Part shown: positions 1 to 5,216 of the stretch, piece by piece | Position numbering within the stretch: the first letter of the stretch is position 1 | Layout: each line of letters opens with the position of its first letter | Assembly: GCA_900556615.1 (NCBI GenBank) | Contig: USPP01000149.1 | Location: 1 to 5,216, forward strand | Origin: an uncultured Eubacteriales bacterium | GTDB taxonomy: Bacteria; Bacillota; Clostridia; Oscillospirales; CAG-272 | Length of the DNA stretch: 5,216 nucleotides | Direction: 5' to 3' | Notes under the pieces: model-generated | The model's input: the letters and a program-made list of their open reading frames with translations, nothing else | What the model was told of the DNA's origin: nothing | The model's database searches: none | Made by a program: the position numbers and the translations under genes

Positions 1-181
1 TCAGGAACACCAGCAGTGATGCCACGCAGCCCTCAAACGCCGTGATGACCATCGGCTTCGCGCCGATTTCCTTGATGTAGGAGAACTTGAACTCACTGCC
101 GATGGAATAAGCAATGAAACCCAGCGCAACATCGGAGATAATCGACAGCTTGCTGTTCATTTCCGGTGTCAGAACCTTCAG
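1..181 (-). pseudogene. Internal fragment of a CPA2-type cation:proton antiporter
   Basis: On the minus strand, the frame through an ATG at 160-158 is open to the window edge and reads back to a TAG at 193-191. The 53 residues from that Met include ISDVALGFIAYSIGSEF, then YIKEIG and VITAFEG. This resembles the Na+/H+ exchanger membrane domain (PF00999, CPA2/Kef-like), where a small-residue helix containing GF and G-E is followed by a basic loop and another hydrophobic helix. Such proteins exchange Na+ or K+ for protons across the cytoplasmic membrane. The six residues before the Met (KVLTPE) also suit the family, so homology may reach about 178-181. The Met is probably internal: antiporters are around 400 residues, so both the N-terminal helices and everything after this segment are missing. 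All five leucines in the 2-160 block are CTG, unlike the CTT/CTC-rich genes downstream. GC in 1-160 is about 52%. It is probably foreign to this locus. Family recognition is from memory of the pattern. Confidence 0.62.
161..181. other. Junction between the antiporter fragment and truncated gdpP
   Basis: Here minus-strand antiporter coding sequence meets plus-strand gdpP coding sequence. From the gdpP side, family-like residues begin at S-G-V-R-T-F (162-179). From the antiporter side, plausible residues continue back to about 178-181. The same 15-20 bases therefore seem to serve both genes in opposite orientations, consistent with a join at a short shared sequence. No target-site duplication, terminal inverted repeat or transposase is visible. 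The exact breakpoint cannot be fixed without homologues. Confidence 0.55.
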
Positions 182-614
182 CGCAGCTCTCTATTTAAGA
201 GGTGAAGGCGCAAATCCCGCCGATGCACAGACTCTTTTTAAAGCGTGTCTTGATGATTTTATTTCCGAAGCGAAATTCGAATCGAACGTTGTAATCTATC
301 GGAAAGCGCTCGCCATATCCTGCAACGATGACGAGAACAACGATTCCGCCGACAGAATCGCTGCGGCAAAAGCTGCGGATAAGCTGCTTACTGTTGAGGG
401 AGTGAAGGCTTCCTTCGCGCTTTGCCGAATTGCTGATAAAATACACATATCAGCACGTTCGTCAGGAGAAATAAACGTACAGCTTATTCTCGAAAAGCTT
501 GAAGGCGGCGGTCATTTCGATTCCGCCGCAACACAGCTCAACAGCAGCATGTCGGAAGCGCTTACGAGACTTAAAGAAGCGATCGACGAATATTTCAGAG
601 AAAACGCTGCTTAA
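162..614 (+). CDS. gdpP: GdpP-type c-di-AMP phosphodiesterase, C-terminal fragment (DHH end + DHHA1)
   Basis: This is the C-terminal part of the membrane-anchored DHH/DHHA1 phosphodiesterase that hydrolyses c-di-AMP to pApA and so tunes K+ and osmolyte balance and cell-wall stress. Visible family signatures are [12 protein letters not shown] just after the junction, AAKAADKLL (about 367-393), the SARS motif (450-461), INVQ (471-482) and the DHHA1 glycine motif GGGH (504-515), followed by an amphipathic tail ending at TAA 612-614. About 150 of the usual 650 or so residues remain. The N-terminal transmembrane helices, the PAS and degenerate GGDEF domains and the catalytic DHH metal site are absent. 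The frame is open back to an ATG at 114, but residues before 162 do not look like GdpP and lie antisense to the antiporter fragment, so that ATG is probably not a true start. Its position directly before rplI and dnaB fits the Firmicutes gdpP-rplI-dnaB order. Identity is firm. Whether the gene is really broken or only misassembled is open. Confidence 0.85.
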   Translation, partial: SGVRTFSAALYLRGEGANPADAQTLFKACLDDFISEAKFESNVVIYRKALAISCNDDENNDSADRIAAAKAADKLLTVEGVKASFALCRIADKIHISARSSGEINVQLILEKLEGGGHFDSAATQLNSSMSEALTRLKEAIDEYFRENAA

Positions 615-637
615 TTCATAATTTTATTAACAAAGTG

Positions 638-643
638 AAAGGA
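638..643 (+). promoter_or_regulatory. Ribosome binding site of rplI
   Basis: AAAGGA ends 12 nt before the ATG at 656. It lies downstream of the alternative GTG at 635, so it cannot serve that codon. This, with the conserved [10 protein letters not shown]-terminus, fixes the start at 656. Confidence 0.7.
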
Positions 644-655
644 AAATCATTATTT

Positions 656-1099
656 ATGAAAGTAATTCTCACACAAGATGTAAAAGCTCAGGGAAAAAAA
701 GGTGAGCTTATAAATGTATCGGAAGGATATGCAAGAAATTATCTTTTTCCTAAAAAGCTTGCGGTAGAAGCCGACGCAAAAGCCATAAATGAACTGAAAA
801 ACAGAGAAGCTTCTCTCCAATTCAAAATCGAAACCGACCGCGCAGCCGCAAAAGAGACGGCGAAGAAGCTCGAAGGGGTTGTAGTAAAAATCCCCATGAC
901 TCACGGCTCCGACGGGCGTCTTTACGGTTCCGTGACATCCAAAGAAATTGCAGAACAATTAAAGCTTCAGCACGGGATTGAAATCGACAAAAGGAAAATA
1001 TCCATGTCCGATCCCATTAAAGCCTACGGAAGCTTTCAGTTTGACGTTAAGCTCTTTACCGATGTAACGGGTAAGCTGAACGTTCTTATCTGCGAATAA
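656..1099 (+). CDS. rplI: 50S ribosomal protein L9 (bL9)
   Basis: bL9 binds 23S rRNA near the L1 stalk and projects an elongated second domain from the ribosome; it helps maintain reading frame. The 147-residue length is the family norm. The N-terminal RNA-binding domain shows MKVILTQDV (1-9), then the glycine-rich stretch and GYARNYLFP (24-32), which is the bL9 signature. A charged helical connector follows at about 40-75. The C-terminal domain (about 78-147) contains [11 protein letters not shown] and ends with the typical beta strand KLNVLIC. I chose the ATG at 656 over the in-frame GTG at 635 because homologues begin MKV and an SD sits between the two codons. The gene lies 41 nt after gdpP and 51 nt before dnaB with no terminator, so it is probably co-transcribed with both. 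Leucine codons are mostly CTT/CTC (2 of 13 are CTG by my count). Confidence 0.97.
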   Translation: MKVILTQDVKAQGKKGELINVSEGYARNYLFPKKLAVEADAKAINELKNREASLQFKIETDRAAAKETAKKLEGVVVKIPMTHGSDGRLYGSVTSKEIAEQLKLQHGIEIDKRKISMSDPIKAYGSFQFDVKLFTDVTGKLNVLICE

Positions 1100-1116
1100 A
1101 CTTTTTTCTAATTTTC

Positions 1117-1150
1117 AAGAAGGCGCGGCAGACTGCCGCAGATAACGGAC
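1117..1150 (+). promoter_or_regulatory. dnaB leader: SD-like run, hairpin, then ATG
   Basis: AAGAAGG (1117-1123) is the only good SD-like run before dnaB but ends 27 nt from the ATG at 1151. Almost all the gap is a perfect 6-bp hairpin, GCGGCAGACTGCCGC (1125-1139, loop GAC), followed by 11 nt. Folding would cut the effective SD-to-ATG distance to about 12 nt. An in-frame CTG at 1133-1135 is 9 nt from the SD and could be a rare alternative start adding six residues (LPQITD). No T-run follows the hairpin, so it is not an intrinsic terminator. The parts are seen directly; the function is inferred. Confidence 0.4.
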
Positions 1151-2497
1151 ATGGAACTTCAATCAAACGAACTTATCAAAAAAATGCCCTTCTCCCTTGA
1201 AGCCGAACAATCGGTTCTCGGCTCGATTCTGATCGATCCCGAATGTTTTCCGGAAATTGCTTCACAGTTGAAAAGCGACGACTTCTATCTCGAATCGCAT
1301 GCCCAGATTTATCTTGCCATGCAGGATCTTTTTCTTCAAAATCGTACAATAGACGTCGTAACGCTTATCGACTCTCTTGTAAGGCGCGGCGTTTACGAAA
1401 ACGACGATGAAGGAAAAAAATACATAAAGCTTATCGCGGAAATTGTTCCAAGTGCAGCCAACGTAAAAGATTATGCCAAAATAGTGCGCGACAAGAATAT
1501 CCTCCGCCGTCTGATCGGCGTTTGCAGCGATATCTCCGAAGCTGCCTACTCAGAACAAGATGATGTTACGCATCTGCTTGACAATGCCGAACAGCAGATT
1601 TTCGCCATTGCCGAAAATAACGAAACAAAAGGATTTACTCATATAAGAGAGGCTCTCCTTGCAAATTACGAGCATCTCAAGCTTCTGAAGACAGACAAAG
1701 CGGCAGCGGCCGGTCAGCCTACCGGATTTTCCGATCTTGACAAGGTGCTTGTCGGAATGGGACCGGGAGATCTTATTCTTGTCGGTGCTCGTCCCGGCAT
1801 GGGAAAAACAAGCTTTACGATGAATGTCGCCACAAAAGTTGCACAGTACAGCAAAAAAGCCGTATGCGTATTTTCGCTTGAAATGTCAGCAGAACAGCTT
1901 GTCTCCCGTATGCTTTCCAGCGAAGCATTAATAGACAGTTATGCCATTCGTTCCGGAAATTTATCAAACGATGATTGGGAAAAGCTTGCAAGAGCTTCCT
2001 CCATGCTCAGCGAATGTGAGATTCTTATCGACGATACCTCCGGTATGACGGTTACCGGGATGAAGGCAAAATTGAGAAGGGTAAAAAATCTCGGACTCGT
2101 CGTAATTGACTATTTACAGCTCATGCAAAGCGACAGAAGAATTGACAACCGTGTTCAGGAGGTCGGTGAAATATCCCGTAACCTAAAGCTCCTTGCAAAG
2201 GACCTAAAGGTACCGATCATTACCTGTGCACAGCTTTCCCGCGGCCCCGAAAGCCGTACCGATAAGCGTCCCATGCTTTCCGATCTCCGCGATTCCGGAG
2301 CCATCGAACAGGACGCCGACGTTGTTATGTTCCTTTACCGAGACGAATACTATGACACCGCCGACAAAAAAGACGGCGTTCAAAATACCGCCGAAATTAT
2401 TGTTGCCAAGAACCGTCACGGCAGTACTTCAAACGTAAAAATGGGCTGGTTTGGGCAATTCACAAAATTCACTTCCCTTTCGGACAGAGAGGAATAA
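1151..2497 (+). CDS. dnaB: Replicative DNA helicase DnaB (DnaC in Bacillus nomenclature)
   Basis: This is the hexameric 5'-3' helicase that unwinds DNA at the fork and recruits primase DnaG. The 448 residues match the family length and no intein is present. The N-terminal primase-interacting domain starts at MPFSLEAEQSVLGSILIDP (12-30), followed by a linker around 120-180. The RecA-like motor domain carries Walker A GARPGMGKTS (212-221), the catalytic-glutamate region FSLEMS just after it, and Walker B LVVIDYLQLM (316-325, Asp320). The conserved SDLRDSGAIEQDADVVMFLYR block (from 377) follows, and the C-terminal KNRHGST element precedes the last strand. The ATG at 1151 is favoured over the internal ATG at 1184, which has no SD, although its SD spacing is odd (see the leader entry). 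The stop at 2495-2497 lies 11 nt before tilS, and the tilS SD lies inside the last dnaB codons, suggesting coupled expression. Confidence 0.97.
   Translation: MELQSNELIKKMPFSLEAEQSVLGSILIDPECFPEIASQLKSDDFYLESHAQIYLAMQDLFLQNRTIDVVTLIDSLVRRGVYENDDEGKKYIKLIAEIVPSAANVKDYAKIVRDKNILRRLIGVCSDISEAAYSEQDDVTHLLDNAEQQIFAIAENNETKGFTHIREALLANYEHLKLLKTDKAAAAGQPTGFSDLDKVLVGMGPGDLILVGARPGMGKTSFTMNVATKVAQYSKKAVCVFSLEMSAEQLVSRMLSSEALIDSYAIRSGNLSNDDWEKLARASSMLSECEILIDDTSGMTVTGMKAKLRRVKNLGLVVIDYLQLMQSDRRIDNRVQEVGEISRNLKLLAKDLKVPIITCAQLSRGPESRTDKRPMLSDLRDSGAIEQDADVVMFLYRDEYYDTADKKDGVQNTAEIIVAKNRHGSTSNVKMGWFGQFTKFTSLSDREE
2486..2493 (+). promoter_or_regulatory. Ribosome binding site of tilS, inside the dnaB 3' end
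   Basis: AGAGAGGA overlaps the last codons of dnaB and ends 15 nt before the tilS ATG at 2509. The spacing is on the long side, but no other SD or better start lies ahead of the conserved tilS region. Confidence 0.55.
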
Positions 2498-2508
2498 GCC
2501 GAACTATT

Positions 2509-3918
2509 ATGTCATCAGAGAAAAATACCGTCGGACGAAAATTTATAAGAACCCTCTCCGAATATCATATGCTTTCGGGCAAGAGCTCCGTACTCGTCGG
2601 TTTTTCGGGAGGATCAGACTCTGCTTTGCTTCTCACCCTTCTTTCTGAAATACCCGGTATACAGGTTTACGCTGCCCATCTCAATCATATGATACGGGGA
2701 GAAGAGGCCGACAGGGACGAACGGTTTTGCCGCGATTTCTGTATAAAATGCGGCATACCGATTTTTGTCCTTAAAACGGATATCCCAAGACTTTCCGCCG
2801 AAAGAGGAACCGGTCTTGAGGAAACGGCAAGAAACGAAAGATATTCTTTTTTCAGCCGCATTTCTGAAAAAAACCGCATAGACTGTATCGCAACCGCACA
2901 TAATTCTTCCGATAACGCCGAGACAATACTTTTCAATCTGATCAGAGGATGCGGCACAAACGGCTTGTGCGGTATCCCTCCGATCAGAGATAATATAATC
3001 AGACCTTTGATCCTGTGCTCAAAGGAAGAAATCCTTGCCGAATGTGAAAGACGCGGTATCGAATATGTATATGACTCCACAAATGCCGACACTGATTATA
3101 CACGGAATTTCATCCGCCACAGAATTATACCTTCCATAAAAAACCTGAACCCAGCCTTTGAAAAAACGGTTTCGGAGACCGCATATCTGCTCAGAACAGA
3201 TAAAGCTTATTTTTCAGCCTCGACGGAAAGTTTTTCCCTTTCCTCCGGCAGGACGCTCCTTTCCTCACTCGACGACGCGCTGCTCGGAAGAGTTCTTTTA
3301 AGAGAATTCAGGGCAGCGGGACTTTCTCCGGGTTACGAGCATATCCGCTCCGCCATAAAGCTTATTCGTTCCCATACCGCACGTTTCTCCCTTTCTATGC
3401 CGTCCGGAACTTTTGTATGCGACAGAAATGAATTGTTTTTGGAAAGCGAAGAAAGTAAAATCGATCCGATAAAAAAAACTCCTCTTATCCCCGGAATCAA
3501 TATACTGTCGGAGGATACGGCGGTTCTTCTCAATGATAATTCCGCAGATTTTTCAAAAGATATAAATAAGCTCAAAAATATTTACAAATTATCAATACAC
3601 ACTTCTATTGATTCTGCTAAAATAAATGATGTTATATTCGCAAGGAAAAGACAACCGGGCGACAGTTATGTTTTCGGCGGGATGACAAGAAACGTCAAAA
3701 AGCTCCTTCAATCCCGGAAAATGACGCTGAAAGAACGCCTTAATCTTCCGGTTTTTGCGCTTAAAGATCAGATTATCTGGATTCCGGGTTTCCCGACAGG
3801 GGATTTTTGTAAGCCCTCTGAAAAAAGCTCCGTGACAGAACTTTTCTATTTCAGCAAAAAAATTAAAATGGATAACTCCGAAAGGAATAATATCATCAAT
3901 GGCAATGAAGAATATTAA
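2509..3918 (+). CDS. tilS: tRNA(Ile)-lysidine synthetase TilS
   Basis: TilS uses ATP and lysine to convert C34 of the CAU-anticodon tRNA(Ile) to lysidine, switching both charging and decoding from Met/AUG to Ile/AUA; it is normally essential and cytosolic. The N-type PP-loop is seen as GFSGGSDSALLL (31-42, SGGSDS at 33-38). The synthetase core follows with the HLNHMIRGEEAD region, the ARNERY motif, TAHNSSDNAETILFNLIRG and DSTNADTDYTRNFIRHRI, all typical of TilS. A more variable middle region leads to the C-terminal tRNA-recognition domain at about 370-445, with RKRQPGD and a late IIWIPG strand. At 469 residues it is full length. The start at 2509 leaves about 25 residues before the first beta strand, which is normal. 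The gene overlaps hpt by 20 nt. In Bacillus subtilis TilS and HprT have been reported to form a complex that activates ftsH; the same three-gene order here makes that link possible, but nothing in the sequence proves it. Confidence 0.96.
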   Translation: MSSEKNTVGRKFIRTLSEYHMLSGKSSVLVGFSGGSDSALLLTLLSEIPGIQVYAAHLNHMIRGEEADRDERFCRDFCIKCGIPIFVLKTDIPRLSAERGTGLEETARNERYSFFSRISEKNRIDCIATAHNSSDNAETILFNLIRGCGTNGLCGIPPIRDNIIRPLILCSKEEILAECERRGIEYVYDSTNADTDYTRNFIRHRIIPSIKNLNPAFEKTVSETAYLLRTDKAYFSASTESFSLSSGRTLLSSLDDALLGRVLLREFRAAGLSPGYEHIRSAIKLIRSHTARFSLSMPSGTFVCDRNELFLESEESKIDPIKKTPLIPGINILSEDTAVLLNDNSADFSKDINKLKNIYKLSIHTSIDSAKINDVIFARKRQPGDSYVFGGMTRNVKKLLQSRKMTLKERLNLPVFALKDQIIWIPGFPTGDFCKPSEKSSVTELFYFSKKIKMDNSERNNIINGNEEY

Positions 3919-4462
3919 GGACGACATCAAGAAAATACTAATCGGAGAGGAGCAGATCAACGAAATTGTCGAGCGTATTTCGCTTCAGATTGACACATAC
4001 TATAAAAACCGCGACTCGCGTCTGCTGCTTCTCGGAATTCTCAAAGGTTCAGTCGTATTTATGGGAGATCTTATGAAGAAAATAACCGTTCCCGTCGAAA
4101 TTGATTTTATGAAAGTTTCGTCATACGGAAGCGGAACTTCCTCCGGCGGCTCCATCAATATTATTCTTGACCTTTACAGAAAAGATCTTCCCAACACCGA
4201 TATCCTTATAGTTGAGGATATTATCGACAGCGGCAAAACGCTGTCTTACCTCGTCGACTACCTGAAGCTCAAGGGAGCAAAAAGCGTTCGTACCTGCACA
4301 CTTCTTGATAAACCGGAACGGCGTGAGGTCGATTTCAACGCCGATTGGGTAGGAGCCGTCATCCCCAATGAATTTGTAGTAGGATACGGTCTTGACTATG
4401 ATGAAAAATACCGTGCTCTTCCGTTTGTAGGAGTTCTGAAACCGGAAATTTACGAAAATTAA
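3899..4462 (+). CDS. hpt: Hypoxanthine-guanine phosphoribosyltransferase
   Basis: This enzyme salvages hypoxanthine and guanine with PRPP to give IMP and GMP in the cytosol. The 187 residues match bacterial Hpt. Visible elements are the LGILKGSVVFMGDL segment (PPi-binding loop), the flexible active-site loop SSYGSGT (74-80), the PRPP motif ILIVEDIIDSGKTL with the acidic pair E106/D107 and general-base candidate D110, the purine-contacting lysine in DKPERR (K138), and the conserved tail FVVGYGLDYDEKYRALPFVG. AAAGGA (3881-3886) sits 12 nt before the ATG at 3899. A second in-frame ATG at 3905 is possible, but its spacing is worse. The first 20 nt overlap the end of tilS in another frame, so translation is probably coupled. 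Xanthine preference cannot be excluded from sequence alone, but the loop and tail look like Hpt rather than Xpt. Confidence 0.96.
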   Translation: MAMKNIKDDIKKILIGEEQINEIVERISLQIDTYYKNRDSRLLLLGILKGSVVFMGDLMKKITVPVEIDFMKVSSYGSGTSSGGSINIILDLYRKDLPNTDILIVEDIIDSGKTLSYLVDYLKLKGAKSVRTCTLLDKPERREVDFNADWVGAVIPNEFVVGYGLDYDEKYRALPFVGVLKPEIYEN

Positions 4463-4467
4463 CTTAC

Positions 4468-4504
4468 AGAGAGGATAACCCCGGCAATTGCCGAACAAAG
4501 CGAC
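4468..4504 (+). promoter_or_regulatory. ftsH leader: strong SD, hairpin, then ATG
   Basis: AGAGAGGA (4468-4475) is a strong SD lying 29 nt before the ftsH ATG at 4505. Between them is the 12-nt perfect palindrome CGGCAATTGCCG (4482-4493), which can fold as a 4-bp stem with an AATT loop, then 11 nt. Folding shortens the effective gap to about 17 nt. An in-frame ATT at 4487-4489 is 11 nt from the SD and could be a rare alternative start adding six residues (IAEQSD). No T-run follows, so termination is unlikely. The layout parallels the dnaB leader. Confidence 0.4.
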
Positions 4505-5216
4505 ATGAAGAAGAATTATAAGTTAGCCATATTTTATATCGTTATGACAGTCGGTATCATTCTGTCACTCTGGTTAATGTTCAGAAGCATTAACACAGCG
4601 GATAAGGTCGTTTACAGCGACCTTGTCGATATGTTCACAAACAAAGAGGTTAAATCTTTTGAAGTGGACAAAAACAATCTTGTTACCATTGTAAAAGCGG
4701 ACGAAAGCATCGTTCAGTATCAGCTTAGGGATTTCAGCATTTTCTATTATGATTTCAGCGACATGATCAAGGAACAGGTGGCTGAGGGAATTATTGAAAA
4801 CTACGAATACGAGCCTATTGCAACGACTCCATGGTGGGCAAAAATACTTCCGACAATAGCCGTTATCGTTGTTCTTGCCCTTCTCTGGTTTTATATGATG
4901 AATCAGGCGGCAGGCGGAAAAGGCAGTAAAATCGCCTCTTTCGGAAAAGCCCGTGCAAAGCTCGGAGCAGATGAAAAGAGAAAAGTCTTCTTTAAGGATG
5001 TTGCCGGAGCAGACGAAGAAAAAGAGGAGCTTTCGGAAATTGTCGATTTTCTCCGTTCACCGACCAAATATACCAAGCTCGGCGCACGTATTCCTCACGG
5101 CGTCCTCCTCGTAGGCCCTCCCGGAACCGGTAAAACACTTCTTGCCAAAGCGGTTGCAGGGGAAGCAGGTGTTCCCTTTTATTCGATATCAGGTTCCGAT
5201 TTTGTCGAAATGTATG
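4505..5216 (+). CDS. ftsH: ATP-dependent zinc metalloprotease FtsH, N-terminal part (runs off the window)
   Basis: FtsH is a hexameric AAA+ membrane protease that degrades misfolded membrane proteins and selected cytosolic regulators. The 237 visible codons show transmembrane helix 1 (about 7-26), a small extracytoplasmic domain (about 30-108), transmembrane helix 2 (about 111-132, starting at the Trp pair 110-111), a Gly-rich juxtamembrane linker, SFGKARAK, then the AAA domain opening [14 protein letters not shown]. The Walker A motif is GPPGTGKT at 204-211, and the FtsH-typical SGSDFVEMY is cut off at the window end. Walker B, the SRH and the HEXGH zinc site would lie beyond the window. The start at 4505 gives a basic MKKN N-terminus right before the first helix, as usual. 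The gene follows hpt by 42 nt, the conserved tilS-hpt-ftsH order of Firmicutes. No frameshift or missing residue is seen in the part present. Confidence 0.96.
   Translation, partial: MKKNYKLAIFYIVMTVGIILSLWLMFRSINTADKVVYSDLVDMFTNKEVKSFEVDKNNLVTIVKADESIVQYQLRDFSIFYYDFSDMIKEQVAEGIIENYEYEPIATTPWWAKILPTIAVIVVLALLWFYMMNQAAGGKGSKIASFGKARAKLGADEKRKVFFKDVAGADEEKEELSEIVDFLRSPTKYTKLGARIPHGVLLVGPPGTGKTLLAKAVAGEAGVPFYSISGSDFVEMY

Noticed and set aside
114..161. ATG at 114 as the true start of a short DHH-family protein
   Set aside because: Residues encoded at 114-161 do not resemble GdpP and are antisense to the antiporter fragment. The catalytic DHH domain would be missing, so this is a chance open extension across the junction.
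635..655. GTG at 635 as the rplI start, adding seven residues
   Set aside because: L9 proteins begin MKV, and the SD at 638-643 lies downstream of this GTG, supporting the ATG at 656.
615..655. AT-rich gap as a promoter for rplI
   Set aside because: No paired -35/-10 elements with proper spacing are seen. The gap is only 41 nt and holds the rplI SD.
1125..1139. Hairpin as an intrinsic terminator after rplI
   Set aside because: No T-run follows on either strand. The T-rich stretch at 1102-1107 lies before the hairpin, not after it.
2226..2648. Plus-strand open frames at 2226-2438 and 2451-2648
   Set aside because: They lie within dnaB and across the dnaB/tilS boundary in other frames, with no recognisable protein features. 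The well-conserved DnaB and TilS frames explain these bases.
2614..3960. Several minus-strand open frames of 80-135 codons across tilS and the start of hpt
   Set aside because: All are antisense to conserved coding sequence, with odd composition and no SD or domain pattern. They are shadows of tilS and hpt codon bias.
4482..4493. Palindrome as a repressor operator or terminator before ftsH
   Set aside because: No T-run follows, no promoter elements are recognisable nearby, and a 12-bp palindrome alone is weak evidence for an operator.

Overview
The window looks like a low-to-mid GC Firmicutes (Clostridia-type) chromosome. It carries six co-directional genes on the + strand in the order gdpP (3' part) - rplI - dnaB - tilS - hpt - ftsH (5' part). 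Support comes from gene content, purine-rich Shine-Dalgarno (SD) sequences and heavy use of CTT/CTC for leucine. A finer placement, for example within the Oscillospirales/Ruminococcaceae, would be a guess.

Layout: bases 1 to about 181 do not belong with the rest. They read on the - strand as an internal piece of a CPA2-type cation:proton antiporter, with all five leucines in the 2-160 block encoded by CTG. This piece runs straight into the interior of gdpP at about 161-181. GdpP therefore keeps only the end of its DHH domain and its DHHA1 domain (to 614). Next come ribosomal protein L9 (656-1099), the replicative helicase DnaB (1151-2497), tRNA(Ile)-lysidine synthase TilS (2509-3918), hypoxanthine-guanine phosphoribosyltransferase (3899-4462, overlapping tilS by 20 nt) and the first 237 codons of the membrane protease FtsH (4505 to the window end). 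Gaps are 56 nt or less, and I see no intrinsic terminator or convincing promoter, so this reads as one housekeeping operon or a continuous transcription unit.

Functionally the run joins two conserved Firmicutes blocks. One is gdpP-rplI-dnaB (c-di-AMP turnover, ribosome, replication). The other is tilS-hpt-ftsH (tRNA decoding, purine salvage, membrane proteolysis). No divIC, S1-domain gene or purA lies between them.

I found no CRISPR array, mobile element, RNA gene or new defence or biosynthetic system. Two things deserve a second look. The first is the antiporter/gdpP junction, which is more likely a chimeric assembly than biology. The second is a repeated leader design before dnaB and ftsH: an SD-like run, then a small perfect hairpin, then exactly 11 nt, then ATG.
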